This document shows positions 31,966 to 44,642 of a stretch of 64,000 bases of DNA, one piece after another. The translations under genes and the position numbers were made by a program. The notes under the pieces are model-generated. The model saw nothing but the letters and a program-made list of their open reading frames with translations. It was not told the DNA's origin and searched no databases. Source of the stretch: Apoda limacodes (Eukaryota; Arthropoda; Insecta; Lepidoptera; Limacodidae). Every line of letters starts with the position of its first letter. The stretch's first letter is position 1. The DNA is taken from NCBI GenBank assembly GCA_946406115.1, contig OX291557.1, forward strand, positions 4,806,501-4,870,500. Reading direction: 5' to 3'.

Positions 31966-32189
31966 TTCGAGAATTTATACATGAAAATTTAATTTCGTGT
32001 TAAAAAAGACCAGTTTCTTAGCGATAAAAAACAAACCGATTTGTACTCCGCCTTAGAATGTCGAGTTTACAACTAGAATGCGCGCCATATAATTTTGCAC
32101 GTATTAAAATGCGGAGCAATAATTCTATCGTATATTGTTTTGTTAATCTAATTCCCAGTGGTGCCTCCGCCACGTAGAAGATTACATTT

Positions 32190-32330
32190 TTTTTGTTTTA
32201 TACCACTAAGGTGGCAAACTGGCACACGGTCCGCCTGATGGTAAGCGGTCACCGTGGCCTATGGACGCTTGTAACACCAGGGGTAACACTCGCGCGTTGT
32301 CGACCCTTCAAAAATCCAATGAATCCAGTG
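32190..32330 (-). repeat. LINE 3' fragment
   Basis: Read on the minus strand it has CACGGTGACCGCTTACC, GTGTGCCAGTTTGCCACC and TTAGTGGTATAAAACAAAAA, matching the 3' end of the LINE at 1848-2334. It is inserted in reverse orientation with a short poly(A). Confidence 0.75.
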
Positions 32331-33564
32331 ATGAAAAAAACAAACCACTGGTCCGATTTTGTTCAAACTCTTTCCGATCTAAGGGTCGGCTCAAATCGAG
32401 ACGCCTCGCGTGGCGGCATTTTTGCGATAGCAACACATTATGAACCCAGTATACTTGACAAAAAGATACACAACCCAACGTCGCGGAAGGATCTTTGTGT
32501 ACTACCACACGTAACCTCTCACTTTTGTGCTCTCACTATAATTTGTATCTTTATGCCTAGCAGATAAGGTCCATAATGTGATACTATTTAAAAAAATGCT
32601 GCTATGCGTCGCTTCCCGGTATGAGCTGACCCCAAGTGGCGTATAGATTGATACGGTCATGAGAAAAATTGATTCATTTGTTCTTGACATATCGAGGAGC
32701 TAAAAAAAGTTAACCCACACACAGACATCACTCTCAAAATAATGGCAAATGATTCTCCAGATCTCAAAAAGGATAACCCAAATTTAGCGATTTCGATTTT
32801 CGGACCAATTCTAATAAATTACCTTAAGAAAATTAAAAATATGATATTGTCAATCTATTCCGAGGAAATGAATATGGGCTGAAACTTCGCACAGGGATAA
32901 TTGAAGAGACGGAGATAACGTAGGCTTGAGTTTTTAAGAATAAACGAAAACGTAAAGGGTGCAAAATAAAATCGAATCAGTCATTTCAGAAACAACAAAC
33001 AAAGTAAAAAAGACAATTATTTGGGAAATAAAAATTAGAAATAGGAATTGTTAATAATAAAGCAGTATTTGAAAACATGAATAATTTAATAGCTTAATAA
33101 AAATTATAGGATAGATGGAACCGATGTTGTTTACATGCGTTTTCATAAGGAGTTCACGGTTAATATCACTATTACACATAATGTTATACGGGGTTCTTAC
33201 CGTGATTAGCCGAGGAGATGAGCTCCATTTCAGACTCACACAGTGAGTATATACTGCCGTGGTGACTTTCGAGTGAGTTCTAATAGTTCCGTAATAAAAC
33301 GAAAAAAAAGAGGGCAGATAGATATAATTGCCCATAGACTTTGTACAAACTCGTAAGTACGCCAGTCATCCCGCGATCATGGTGTTTGCAACAGCACCGA
33401 AATATCGGGAGCTCACCTCCTCGGCTAATCACGGTAAGAACCCCGTATAACATTATGGAGTGTAATAGACTGAACACAAGTGAAATTTGCATTTTTGTGA
33501 CTTATGTAGTTTTTGAAATGACCGATTCGATTTTCATAGGGTTCCGTAGTTCAACAAGATAACC
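32331..33564. other. No gene seen; contains a 49-bp inverted repeat pair
   Basis: Arms 33178-33226 and 33408-33456 are inverted copies with a single mismatch (GTTATACGGGGTTCTTACCG and so on), separated by about 180 bp. The loop contains CCGCGATCATGGTGTTTGCA, also seen near 44920, so this is a foldback form of a dispersed repeat. Open frames of 60-120 codons in this stretch show no family signals. Confidence 0.6.
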
Positions 33565-35863
33565 TTCAGATAAAAATCTGCCAGCCGATACGTATATCCG
33601 TCTTGGTTTACCTCAGACATCATACGTAGCATAAAAAACAAACATTTCCATCATAAAAAATATGAACGCGAGAGAAAACAACTAAACAAAGAGTTATTTA
33701 AATACTATCGTACCTTAGTCAAAAGTCAAATAGATCAATGTTATAATAAATATATTAAGTCATTACAGAGTAAAATTAAAACAGATCCAGCAGAGTTTTG
33801 GAAATATATCCGGGGCCAAAAAAGTAATAATAACCGTACACTGGAATACGTGTTTAAAGAAAGAACAGTCTCGGGTCAAGATGCTGTGGATGCATTCGCT
33901 GAATACTTCGCCTCAGTTTTCCTCGAAAATATCCCATCGCTACAGCCTGCAAATCCAACCAACAACATAACATGCGATAGCCGTGATTCCTTCAGAGTTA
34001 CAATAGATTCCGTTAGTCCCTCCGACTTTAAACGCGCCATAAAGCGACTCAAACCATTTTCCTCGTCAGGCCCTGATGATATACCTCCGTTTTTGCTAAA
34101 GTATTGTGCAGCTGTATTACATAAACCTTTGCTACATATTTACAACCTATCTATCGTAACAAATACCTATCCCTCGTGTTGGAAAACGTCTAGAGTCACG
34201 CCAGTGCCAAAAACCACACTTAAGCATAAAATCGATGACTATAGATCAATCGCAGTCCTATCTGCGTTCGCGAAGGTATTTGAGACTACACTAGCAACCG
34301 AGATTAGCACACAAATGAAGGTGCGCCTGGACGATGCCCAGCATGGTTTTAGAGCGGGCAGGTCTACAGCAACTAACCACCTAAATTTTGTAAACTATGT
34401 CTACACTGAACAAGATAAGGGCAACCAGGTAGACACGGCCTATTTTGACTTTAAAAAGGCATTTGATAGGGTGGATAACGATGTGCTTCTGACAAAGCTT
34501 AACGGCTCAGGCTTTACGCCAAAAATGTTAAGTTTCTTCGCCAACTACTTGTCAAACCGCCAGCAGTATGTTCAACTTGACGGACTCAGGTCCTACCCCT
34601 ATTTTACCAGATCTGGAATAAGCCAGGGTAGCTCATTGGGTCCAATCCTTTTTTTAATTATGATTAACGACCTACCCCAGGTCATAAAAAATGCACAGTG
34701 TCTTATGTTCGCAGACGACCTCAAGTTGTACATGGGAGTGAGATCTGAAGCCGATAGTGTAGTGCTACAACACGATATACAGCGGCTGGAGGCATGGAGT
34801 AATACGAACCGTCTCCACTTCAATATAGACAAGTGTAAAGTCATGACGTTCTTAAGATCTAGAACTCCCAGGCAGTACAAATACTTTCTAACAAATACTC
34901 CACTTATAAGAGTAGACGTAACACGGGATTTAGGTGTAATGTTCGACCCTCGACTTGATTTCAGACAACACATTTTAAACGTGACAAAAACGGCGAACAA
35001 AACACTGGGATTCATAATGCGGCAAACATATATGTTTGAAGACACCAAACCAGCTATTATATTGTACGATGCCTATGTTAGAAGTCGCCTCGAATATAAT
35101 GCTTTAATCTGGGACCCTAGAGAGAGTAAATATGTGACGATAATCGAAAAAATCCACAAAAAATTTTGCAGATTCGTCTATAAGAAGAAATACGGGTACT
35201 ACCCACGTCTATATCCCTCACTGTTTGTCACGGGCATGATAGGGCTGGACACTTTGGAGCTGCGAAGGAAACTACAGGCAATTATCCAATATTGGCTACT
35301 TTTTAATGATAAACTAGACAATCCATCAGCATTAGCTGATATCAGCCTAAACGTTCCCAGTAGGGCGATGCGGGGTACGGCTGCGGATGGTGGCCCGCGT
35401 CGGCGGCGGCCACTGCTGGCTGGCTCGGGAGCCCGTACCGCAGCCAGTGCAAACGCGCCAAAAGCGCGCACGCTCATGCTCCTCAACTCACTTTCCTCCC
35501 AAGACGTGGACCTATTTGCAGACAGGTTGCCACAAATCATTGCCGCAGCACGCCTCCACTTGTCGAAAAATAATTAATAATTCGAATATTGACTGTCCCT
35601 TGATTTTATCTTAATTCTTTCTTATCAAATGTAAAAAACTTTCTTAATTTATAAGTTACCATGCAGTTAGTTACTAGTGCCTATTTCTTTTTTGTTGTTT
35701 TATATGTTTCCTACAATATGTTTTTCTTGTGTTTCCATGTAAATTTTGTTTAGTAAGTTAGTATGTATAGTTAATTAATGTTACTTGATTATAGACGCGT
35801 TGGGGTTTCCTGTCAGTCTGTAATAATGTTAATAATAAATAAATAAATAATAAATAAATAAAT
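33565..35863 (+). mobile_element. 5'-truncated LINE with intact reverse transcriptase frame
   Basis: Coding similarity starts near 33580 (PSWFTSDIIRSIKNKH, the linker after the endonuclease domain), so the endonuclease and ORF1 are lost. After the RT frame there is a 3' UTR of about 250 bp ending in a TAAATAAATAAA tail at about 35826-35863. The 5' truncation plus a simple A-rich tail are typical of incomplete target-primed reverse transcription. Confidence 0.88.
33586..35577 (+). CDS. LINE ORF2 fragment: reverse transcriptase (Jockey/CR1 group)
   Basis: The frame is open from just after a TAA near 33573 to the stop at 35577; the first ATG is at 33850 but translation of the parent started further upstream. 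RT landmarks appear in order: LKPFSSSGPDDIPPFLLKYC, DDYRSIAVLSAFAKVFE, HGFRAGRSTATNHL, AYFDFKKAFDRVDND, SGISQGSSLGPILFL and the catalytic FADDLKLY (34708-34731). A thumb and C-terminal region with VRSRLEYNALIWDP follows. The last 80 residues include a GC-rich Arg/Ala stretch (GGPRRRRPLLAGSGARTAAS). No stop or frameshift interrupts the domain, implying a recent copy. It cannot act alone without the endonuclease. Confidence 0.9.
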   Translation, partial: RYVYPSWFTSDIIRSIKNKHFHHKKYERERKQLNKELFKYYRTLVKSQIDQCYNKYIKSLQSKIKTDPAEFWKYIRGQKSNNNRTLEYVFKERTVSGQDAVDAFAEYFASVFLENIPSLQPANPTNNITCDSRDSFRVTIDSVSPSDFKRAIKRLKPFSSSGPDDIPPFLLKYCAAVLHKPLLHIYNLSIVTNTYPSCWKTSRVTPVPKTTLKHKIDDYRSIAVLSAFAKVFETTLATEISTQMKVRLDDAQHGFRAGRSTATNHLNFVNYVYTEQDKGNQVDTAYFDFKKAFDRVDNDVLLTKLNGSGFTPKMLSFFANYLSNRQQYVQLDGLRSYPYFTRSGISQGSSLGPILFLIMINDLPQVIKNAQCLMFADDLKLYMGVRSEADSVVLQHDIQRLEAWSNTNRLHFNIDKCKVMTFLRSRTPRQYKYFLTNTPLIRVDVTRDLGVMFDPRLDFRQHILNVTKTANKTLGFIMRQTYMFEDTKPAIILYDAYVRSRLEYNALIWDPRESKYVTIIEKIHKKFCRFVYKKKYGYYPRLYPSLFVTGMIGLDTLELRRKLQAIIQYWLLFNDKLDNPSALADISLNVPSRAMRGTAADGGPRRRRPLLAGSGARTAASANAPKARTLMLLNSLSSQDVDLFADRLPQIIAAARLHLSKNN

Positions 35864-37863
35864 TATATTTTTACCACGTTCGTCTGCCTGTAGGACCATT
35901 TTATTCAGGGTCTTTAAAGGCTACAAAGCTGAAAGGCACACGGAATGTTAATTACACCAGTAACAAAAAGGCTACATAACGTGCACTTTAAAAAAAAACG
36001 ACTACAGAAACTTCTTCTTATTTGGAAGTTGGTTAAAGTTGTATCTCTTTTTTGTAAATGAGAATCGTATCTTGTAGCGGAAACATGATGGCTGTGTTGA
36101 TGCTACGTAATATCATTTACGTTTTATGCTACGTTGGCACGTTAGCTTTTTAAAGCTGACGGAACCCGTGCAGCTTTTATGAATAACTCAATTTCCACAT
36201 AATCTCTTTCTCTCAAGACCCCTGCTTCCTTTAGAGAGTCTTTCTGCTATTAGATAAAAAGTACATAGTCAAAACTCTCTGCTTGAGTCAAAACTTGCGT
36301 GGAAACTGGAATGCGGAAATGTTTTTTTGCTGTATGTAATTAATTGTACAAACATATTTTGGTTAAGAGAAAAGTTATTTGCGTTTCAGAGGTTACTAAT
36401 ACCAGATTTGAAGTAAATCGACGACAAAATTGACATTTGGCAATAAATGCGTCGATTCCCTAAATTGCAGCAATTTGGAAACTATTACCAAAAATTCTTT
36501 TTTGTTACATCCCTAAATCATACAAGTGGAAGTTTAGCTTTCAATTGATACCAAAAATATTCTTTTTTATTGCGCAGAATAAGTATGTTTGATTTAACAT
36601 GAGGTCACACAGCTTTTGTCACCCGTACCATAATAACGAACTAACAACATAATATGCCACTGTATAAAATAGGCCATTGAATAAAGTAGGCCATCTTATA
36701 TTCAATGGCAAATTAAAAGGAAATTTTTATTTATTCATTCTATTCCAGACATTCTTCAATACTAAACGCATTTAGGCTTCTTTAATATTCATTTCTAGTC
36801 GTGAATAGCCTAAAATCCTCACCTTAACTAAAATCTAAATTGTCTTTACTAATTAATATTTTTAATTTTTCTCACAAATGTATGATAAACAAGTAAATAT
36901 GATTTAGTTTTTTTATTAACTCCAGCCAATAATTTCAAATTGAAAACAGTATCTGACATACGCTCTAGGTTTATTCCAGTTAGGTTCGCCTAAGCAACAA
37001 TTTTGATACCCAATTACGTGTATCCTGTACTAGGGATTCCACAAATTGGTTTCATGTCGCAGACAATCTAATAATCTGATGACACGCGAGCCAGCTCTAG
37101 GTTATTGTCGATGACACGACAGCGACAAACTCGATAAGTGTTGAGCTAATATCGATATTTTAATTTTATAATTTCCCATTCTATTATGGAATTAACATTA
37201 TGTATGTTAGCTATAAAGTTATGAAACATTAGGCTATTATTTACTACGTACTAGAGTAAACACCGCAATTACTACTGTCTCAAAAATTGCAGTGAGTGGG
37301 CTGCAGTTCACTTAGTGACTGGCTGGAACGGGCCTGCGTATGGTATGTCACATAGTATCTAGCATTATACTAAAATAATAAACTGAGGAATGCAAAATAA
37401 TTTTTGCGCACCCAATCGTTGGATACATATACCAAAATGCTGTGTACGTTTTTAGAAAATCTTTTTCTAAGATTTGTATTTTGCAAGTTATTAAGTCTTC
37501 AATTAAGAATATTAAGTATATTAAGAAAAACTTATGTCCCTTCCTATTTTTAAGCCGCGCGTTAAAATGTAAAAATAATCACTGTAAAGCTTATAAAGCT
37601 TTATACAAATACTTTCAACGGAAATTGTTTCGAATCGGTTCACACGTTTTAAAGATATCCGCAATAATTTTTATTCTACAGAACCCTAATTTTATGTGTG
37701 TACGACACACACTTGGCTGACTTTTTATTATCGTTGTTAAGTATTTAAATATAATAAAAGTTTTAATGCTATAGTGAAGTATTTAGTTTTGGCATCATTA
37801 AATAAACAAACGAAAATTTAAACACAACATATTAAAAAAGTATTAACAATAATAAGTGTTTTA
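35864..37863. other. No gene seen
   Basis: Two kilobases of AT-rich sequence. At about 37281-37345 a fragment GGAACGGGCCTGCGTATGG resembles part of the SINE at 31672. A 92-codon frame at 37442-37720 is Lys/Phe-rich with no family signal. Nothing else recognised. Confidence 0.45.
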
Positions 37864-38170
37864 GTATTTGTATCAGTTGTCTAGTAACCGTAGTACGTGT
37901 ATTTGTATCAGTTGTCTAGTAACCGTAGTACGTGTATTTGTATCAGTTGTCTAGTAACCGTAGTACGTGTATTTGTATCAGTTGTCTAGTAACCGTAGTA
38001 CGTGTATTTGTATCAGTTGTCTAGTAACCGTAGTACGTGTATTTGTATCAGTTGTCTAGTAACCGTAGTACGTGTATTTGTATCAGTTGTCTAGTAACCG
38101 TAGTACGTGTATTTGTATCAGTTGTCTAGTAACCGTAGTACGTGTATTTGTATCAGTTGTCTAGTAACCG
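37864..38170 (+). repeat. 35-bp minisatellite, nine copies
   Basis: CAGTTGTCTAGTAACCG recurs at exactly 35-bp spacing from about 37873 to 38153; the full unit is GTATTTGTATCAGTTGTCTA plus GTAACCGTAGTACGT. All units but the last are identical as far as I can see, so the array is recent or being homogenised. Confidence 0.96.
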
Positions 38171-40775
38171 TAATATGAGCTGTGTAAAAACTATCGTCGA
38201 AACCCAAAATAAAACAAAATTAATTCGCTAAAGAAAATATCATAGTCTATTATAATTGTCACATTATTCAGAAGCTCTTTGCAAAACGCTTTGAGTGTGT
38301 TATTTTTTAATTAAAACCCTTTTAACTGAACATCGGAAAATTAATACAATTTCAGTAAGAAAACTGTGTATACTACAAAAACATACAATTTATTAGATTA
38401 AATAACGGACACTTTATAATATACTAGCTTTTGCGCGCAGCTCCGCTCATGCTAAATTAGGTTATCGGTGTGGGATTTTTACAGCAATTTTTGATTATAG
38501 AAAGTATGCTATATTAAGCTAAAGCATAGCTAGGGTTTGTCAACGTAAAATTAGGTTATAGGTATTCCTGCGGACAGGCGCGTAGCCAGGATTTGTATTC
38601 GGGGGGGGGGGGGGGGGGTGATGAACAGTACTATCCCGAGGCTAGTTGCCATGTAGAATAGACACGTTTTAAAGTGGGGTAAAATGGGTTGCGTTCCGAC
38701 ATTTCACGGCGCACACTATTAGGACACCGGGCTTTAACATTAACGCGAGCGTAGCGAGCCCGAAATTTATCTATTCTGAAAGATCAATCAGGGCTTAAGT
38801 GTGTGCACAATAATTCTCACTTGATATTGTAATGGTTATCATTCATTTGTAAAATTTAAAAAATTCAAGAAAATTTTACCTTACTCCGAACATAATGATT
38901 ATTTTATTGTACCTATTAATCTTTATGATTACTACGATGTTGTATGAAAACCTAGTAAATCTTGCAATAAAAGCCTTTTTTACAGATTCAAAAAAAGTTT
39001 TTTTTTTCTTACAATTACAATTCAATATACTATAATATTAACCTTCTGTTGTGTGAGACCGTAAATCGGCGCACAACTGCAGCGTTCCCATGAATACTCA
39101 GTAGCGCCAACCCCGTAAGACGATGGTTCAACATTGTGATCATTAAATAACCAATATTAACCAAATGAATGACTGACTTTTTTTTAAAATTATTTTCCAG
39201 CCTTCTTTCGAAGCTCTGAAAGTCTGTTGGAAATTAGATCCATTTAGTCTAACATAAACATGCCATCACGCCAATAATGGCGCCGAAAAACTAATTTGCC
39301 GGAGCGTTAATTGAAAATTTTCACAACTTTGTTGCCGTTACTTGCTCATTGTTTTCAATTCATTCTCTATATGTCTTCGATGCATAATTTTTCACAGGTC
39401 TTCATAACACTGCTGAAAGTCTAATCCTACCAGACTTATTTAAAAAAATAAACAAACAAAACACGTCTCCATTGCTAGGTATTTGATATTGCGATGCACT
39501 CCCTCGATCGGTGTTCGGTATGACAAAAATACCGAAATAGTAGTGGTTCTGTTTTTTTACCCATTTGTAAGTTAAAATCCATCTTATTTAATTCTTGCTA
39601 TGTAAAAAACTAACAGTTCCTTGAGATTTTTCTGCATTAAACTGTGCAAATTAGCCTAAAATACAAAGGTATCATTAATATTTTGCTTCTAAGGTAAAAA
39701 AATGGCGTAAAAATAATATAAACAGTATTATTGTTTGAACCTAGTGTTTTTATTCAATGTAGTTGAGGATCCATTATAGAAGTAAGTATATGTAGGTACT
39801 TACATCGTAGAAAATTAGTTTTTTGGTATTAAGTTCATCTGGCAACCTTGCCGATAACGCGAGAAGTACGTGCGGCACTTGTAGGTATCGGACGGCAACT
39901 TCGGCGATACGAGCCGATCGCGACACCCGCCGAAGTAAACCAAAAAGGGCCGACCGACCCAACGCGAGTGTTTCAGCAGAGTGTTTGCTAACCAAAGTAG
40001 TAGTTTAATACACAGATCCTTGTCAGTCCGGGGATATATTACAATACTCTATGGTCCGGGGCGACGACGACGGTGGCGCGGCGGCAAGGTTCGAATGCGC
40101 CGAAAAAGTGCATCTGAATAATTGAAATTTCAAAGATTTCGGGGGGGAATACGACACCCAAATCCCCCCCCTCTGTATACGCGCATACCTGCGGAAACTG
40201 TTGAATTTTCCAGGATGAAAATTGTTAAGGACCATAGGATTAGCCTATGTCCTTCTTTGTCCCTTTAAAAATCTCTGTGCCAAATTTCAGCTCAACTGGT
40301 TGCTCCGTAGCGAAATTAAACAAGAGAAAACAGACTTTTTCAAATACATATATATAATATTCCATTTCCCATAGCATGGTGAGCAAAATTTTGTTATTTT
40401 GTTTCTGCAAATATAATATAATTGTATATTATTGTTATATAAATCATAGTACCTGGATGACCGTTTTTTTGGTAAATCGTGTTTTTTGGAAATTATATTA
40501 AGATACGAATTACTTACTGATGAAATATGAATCATATTTTTCGATCTTACAACATAATAAAAAGAAAATATGAACTGGTTTTTGAAATAAGAAAATCACG
40601 ACAGCAAACAATTAAACATTTTAGTAGAAACAAGTACTGACTTTTTTACGGTTTATCAATTAATAGTTTTATCATCACAGTTTTAATTATGAAATTGCGT
40701 CTTAACTTAAAACTTCCTTCCATACCATATTACGGGTATGTCGAGGATTTTCATTTGGAAGATGGACGCTTAACT
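38171..40775. other. Noncoding, with repeat fragments and an 18-G run
   Basis: 38425-38560 is a fragment of the ACTAGCTTTTGCGCGCAG-type repeat. 38601-38618 is an uninterrupted run of 18 G. 39830-39990 is a GC-rich, CpG-rich patch of unknown nature, open on both strands without family signals. 40080-40330 holds another dispersed-repeat fragment (GGGGGGGAATACGACACCC and GTGCCAAATTTCAGCTCA). No gene is recognised. Confidence 0.5.
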
Positions 40776-41030
40776 CTAGAAATTGCTACATATAACATGC
40801 CATGCATGAAGACTGGACTTTAAGTCTACTCCAACAGATTCGAATGTTCGCCCTTGGGATTTGTGGACAGTCATGGCAAATGCAGATCTAATGGAAAATT
40901 GGTGACACTGCATGGTGCATCCCATTTGTCCTTTTGATGAGTCAAGGGTTATCCTTGGTATATGCAAATATAGAATACGCTGTCGCGGACTTTTTTTTAG
41001 AACTTTTGAAGGGGAACAATTCTGCCATAT
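40776..41030 (-). pseudogene. Helitron RepHel helicase, C-terminal fragment
   Basis: The minus-strand frame at 40967-40776 reads MHIPRITLDSS, then QFSIRSAFAMTVHKSQGRTF and ESVGVDLKS. This is the conserved C-terminal block of PIF1-type helicases in Helitrons (IPRI...QFP-x-R-AFAMTI-x-KSQGQT). The Rep domain and most of the helicase are absent, and the adjacent upstream sequence is degraded. Confidence 0.8.
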
Positions 41031-41439
41031 ATTTGCGAAAAAACCATTAACGCAGTGGAAGCTCTCAAAAGGAAAAAAAAAAACCCGTTTTTAAAACATT
41101 ACTTATTGGTGCTCCGCACCTATTGTTCTTAGCGTAATGATGTATAGCCTATAGCCTTCCTCGATGAATAGGCTATCTAACACTGATCGAATTTTTCAAA
41201 TCCGAACAGTAAAAAAATAAAATACTATTACTACTCACAATTATATGTCAGGAACAGACATATTTTACGGTTTATTTTTGCCTGAAAACACGGATAAAAC
41301 GACTTTTTCTAAATTCTAAAATTGATACATATATGCAAGAATTGCTTGTTTAAAGATATTAGATGTTTTTGGAAATTATGGCTTAGTGTTGCTTAACAAC
41401 GCCATCTAGCTTTGGTGGTACTGTGTCGGTAAAAATAAT
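41031..41439. other. No gene seen
   Basis: AT-rich gap between the Helitron fragment and the LINE; nothing recognised. Confidence 0.5.
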
Positions 41440-42660
41440 AGAATACTAATTGCCAATAGTTGTCAGAAGAAGCTTCGCTGTGTCGCTGTGTCGTAAAACA
41501 GTTTAGTTGGATTTCAGAATGGAGCAAAGCCTTTGGCATAAACATAAACCCAGCAAAAACCCAGGCCATAATACTAGGCAGTCCAAAGTTTATTTCTAGA
41601 ATAAACTGGGTTAGTCTCCCAAAAGTTTGTGTAGATAATGTACTTATCCCTATTAATAACCAGGTTAAGAATTTAGGTATTATTTGGACTTCAAAAATGT
41701 TTTCCGCTGTAGGTTCCCTAAGAAGGCTGCAAAATTGCCTACCCACGGACACTAAAATTGTTCTTGCACACTCTCTTTTGCTTCCCATACTCGATTACGC
41801 CAATGCTAGCTATCCTGATTTAACTGAAGACCAATTGAACAAACTTGAGCGACTTCAAAATGTATTCGGTTTATATTTGGATTACGCAAATATGACCATA
41901 TTTCCAATTTCCGCGTGAAGCTCAAGTGGCTACTGGCTCCCAATTCGCTTTCGCCGGAAGGCTCATATTCTTTCACTTCTTTACTGTGTGCTGTTTAATC
42001 CTAGCTACCCTTCTTATCTCAAAGAGCGTTTTGGTTACTATGCCTCTTTGCGTTCCTCCTCTAATTTATTACTTAATACACCAAGTCACAACTCAAAATT
42101 TTACCATGATTTCTTAACCGTACAAGCAGTGCGATCGTGGAACTCTCTCCCAGTAGATATCCGAAAAGCACAATCACTTACAACCTTCAAAGCACAAGTG
42201 AAAAAATGTTTTCTAAATCTCGCATAACCTTGTTGTTTTGCTCCCTCTGTTTTTCTGATGTGTACACTTAAATATTTAAGTTATGATGGTTTTATTCATG
42301 TCTAGTTTATGTATTTTTATGTAAGGAATTAATGTATTTTATATTTAATGTATAAGGGTATTTATGTATTTTGTAGTTATTTTATTATTTGGTAATTTAT
42401 ACGTAGTTAAGTTATATGTAGTTTTAATTCGTATTCTATATTATATTTTTATTTCAGTTTTTGTATCAATAATGCACAACCTACCATTACAATAATTTAA
42501 ATTTGTATATCAATACCAACATAGGTTATCTGGTAGAAATCGCCATATGGCGCAATAAGATCGCCTGTTGTACATGTTTTTTAATAAGTTTGTGTAATTA
42601 TTTTTTTAAATAAGTTTGTGTTTTGTTTTGTGCAATAAAGGATATTTGTATTTGTATAAT
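41440..42660 (+). pseudogene. Second 5'-truncated, frameshifted LINE
   Basis: The frame 41460-41918 carries the post-catalytic RT/thumb region: WSKAFGININPAKTQAIILG, then VKNLGIIWTSKM and HSLLLPILDYANASYPDLTE. A second frame, 41988-42227, has the C-terminal signature TVQAVRSWNSLPVDIRKA and TFKAQVKKCFLN. The frame switch lies near 41918-41990. The AT-rich 3' UTR ends near 42660 in ATTTGTATTTGTATAATAAA. The type differs from the LINE at 33565 and belongs broadly to the CR1/Jockey side. The catalytic YADD/FADD block is missing. Confidence 0.82.
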
Positions 42661-42989
42661 AAAGATATAATTAATATCTTTAAAACTGCATAATATTTTC
42701 TTATTTACTTCATTTTAGTCACCACCAGGGGCAGCAAATTATCAAAAACTTTGGTATTTCATGCACCAGTTGAGAAGTGAAATGAAGTAATTAGGATTCT
42801 CATGAAGGCAACTTGGATGGCAGTGTTAAGTTGTTTTTGCAAGAAATATGCTAATCTAAACTTGTCAAAAGTGTGTCGAACTTGTGTCGAAATGGTATCG
42901 GCTGCGTACTACACGCATGTTATATCGTTATGTTATTTATTTAAAAGAACCATTGAAAGTCATTACAAAAAATATAAAAACTAGACTGT
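42661..42989. other. No gene seen
   Basis: Short noncoding stretch between the LINE and the minisatellite. Confidence 0.5.
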
Positions 42990-43316
42990 AGCACATATCA
43001 CCAAAGTACTAAGTGCGGACCTCGGTAGCACCATGTATCGTAGTTTCGTAGCTGCGTAGCATCAAAGTTCTAAGAGCACACGTCGGTAGGATTATGTATC
43101 GTAATCTCGTAGCTGCGTAGCATCAAAGTACTAAGAGCACACCTCGGTAGGACTATGTATCGTAGTCTCGTAGCTGCGTAGCATCAAAGTACTAAGAGCT
43201 TACCTCGGTAGGACTATGTATCGTTGTCTAGTAGCTGCGTAGCATCAAAGTACTAAGAGCACACCTCGGTAGGACCATGTATCGTAGTTTTGTAGCTTCG
43301 TAGCACCAAATTACTT
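42990..43316 (+). repeat. 61-bp minisatellite, about five copies
   Basis: GTAGCTGCGTAGCATCAAAG recurs at 43048, 43109, 43170 and 43231, with a diverged copy at 43292 (period 61). Units also share CTCGGTAGGACTATGTATCG. Edge copies are more diverged than the inner ones. Confidence 0.94.
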
Positions 43317-44642
43317 AAATGGCGCATAGTACTGTAGCAGCGCTTGGTGTGCGTAATGACGTCGTCGTCGCCGCCAACCGTTTTTCAGGCACTTGCTGGG
43401 CTTATTATATTGAGCTGAAATTTTACCTAGCTATGTAATCTCGGTGACTATACAACAATATGGTACTGTAGATGTGGTCTGATGATGGAGCCTAAAGGTG
43501 GCCATAGGAACTATCCAACTAAGCAAGACTATACCATTTTGTTTGGGATCGTTAGCTTTGTCTGGACAAATACTTTAGTCCTAGGTGCTATCCAAAAACT
43601 GATAAATAGGGAGGAACTACTTTACTGACCAAGGTAGCTCCGTTGTGTTTGGGCCATCGATCAACATGTACTATAATAGCCGTAGGCGTTGTCTGATACA
43701 TCTCTTCCAATGTATTTTTAAGTTTAGTTTGAATTTTTTTTTCATGTTTGAAGAAAGATTAACCAATATATTTAACATTATATTCAAAATGTTTTTATTC
43801 ACTCAGTAAGTAGAAGTGAGTTTTATTCACTGTTATGTTTTTATTCATTTAGTAAGTAACAGTTAGTTTTATTCACTGTTATCGATGAATAAAATGCCCT
43901 TTTTCGACTGGCAATAGTAAAAAGTATACCCTTTGCCAGTTTTTGACAGTCTGTAACTATGGGTTCTATGTATATTTTTGTTATTTTGTGCAATTAGTTT
44001 TATTTCAAGATAAAAATTCTTCGACTTCATTAAAAGACTAATTGGTCAAAGCTACCTTCATATAACGCGAAGCTCATTCATAATTAAAAGATGAAACACC
44101 TAATGAAAGCGAGCCGAAGCTGAGAGGGTAACTTAGCATAACGGACCCAACTTAAAATAACCCGGACGAACCTAAGTTGTTGAATCAATTTGCCTTGACC
44201 TCACCGTCTACAGCATATAAAGTGGATTCAAATGCACATCTACCTTCATTAATTAAATTCTCTTTTTCTGTGATTTCAATTTAATAACTAGATTTTATTA
44301 TTTTTTTCTCTTTCTCTCCTGCATCTCTGAAACGACAAGGACTAACTTATTTCTTCCTTTAAATAGTAATATTTAAATTTTTTTGTTTCGAAAAATGTTC
44401 CGAGGAATGAATGAATGAAAAATTAATTGGTGAGGAATCACTTTAACACCTGAGAGGTTCTCGAGCGAAAGTCAGTAACAAACGGTATATTAATATGAGT
44501 AAAGGCGTTTTCAAGACAAACGGATACTAAAATAATTAAAAACTATCGAAAACGACAAACCAAAAACTGACAGTCATACGGACCGTCCAATTTTTTTTAA
44601 GTGCCAAAGAAGCTTATTCTTTAAAAAAATTTTGAAGAAATC
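43317..44642. other. No gene seen
   Basis: AT-rich sequence with a short duplicated block (TTTATTCACTGTTAT, about 43820-43880). No coding or repeat family recognised. Confidence 0.45.

Noticed and set aside
34599..35048. 149-codon minus-strand frame inside the LINE
   Set aside because: Shadow of the plus-strand reverse transcriptase frame, which has all the conserved motifs.
37864..38170. Regular repeats resembling a CRISPR array
   Set aside because: The units are contiguous with no unique spacers and the context is eukaryotic; it is a minisatellite.
39774..40008. GC-rich overlapping frames on both strands
   Set aside because: CpG-rich composition alone keeps frames open; no recognisable protein family and no splice signals that fit.
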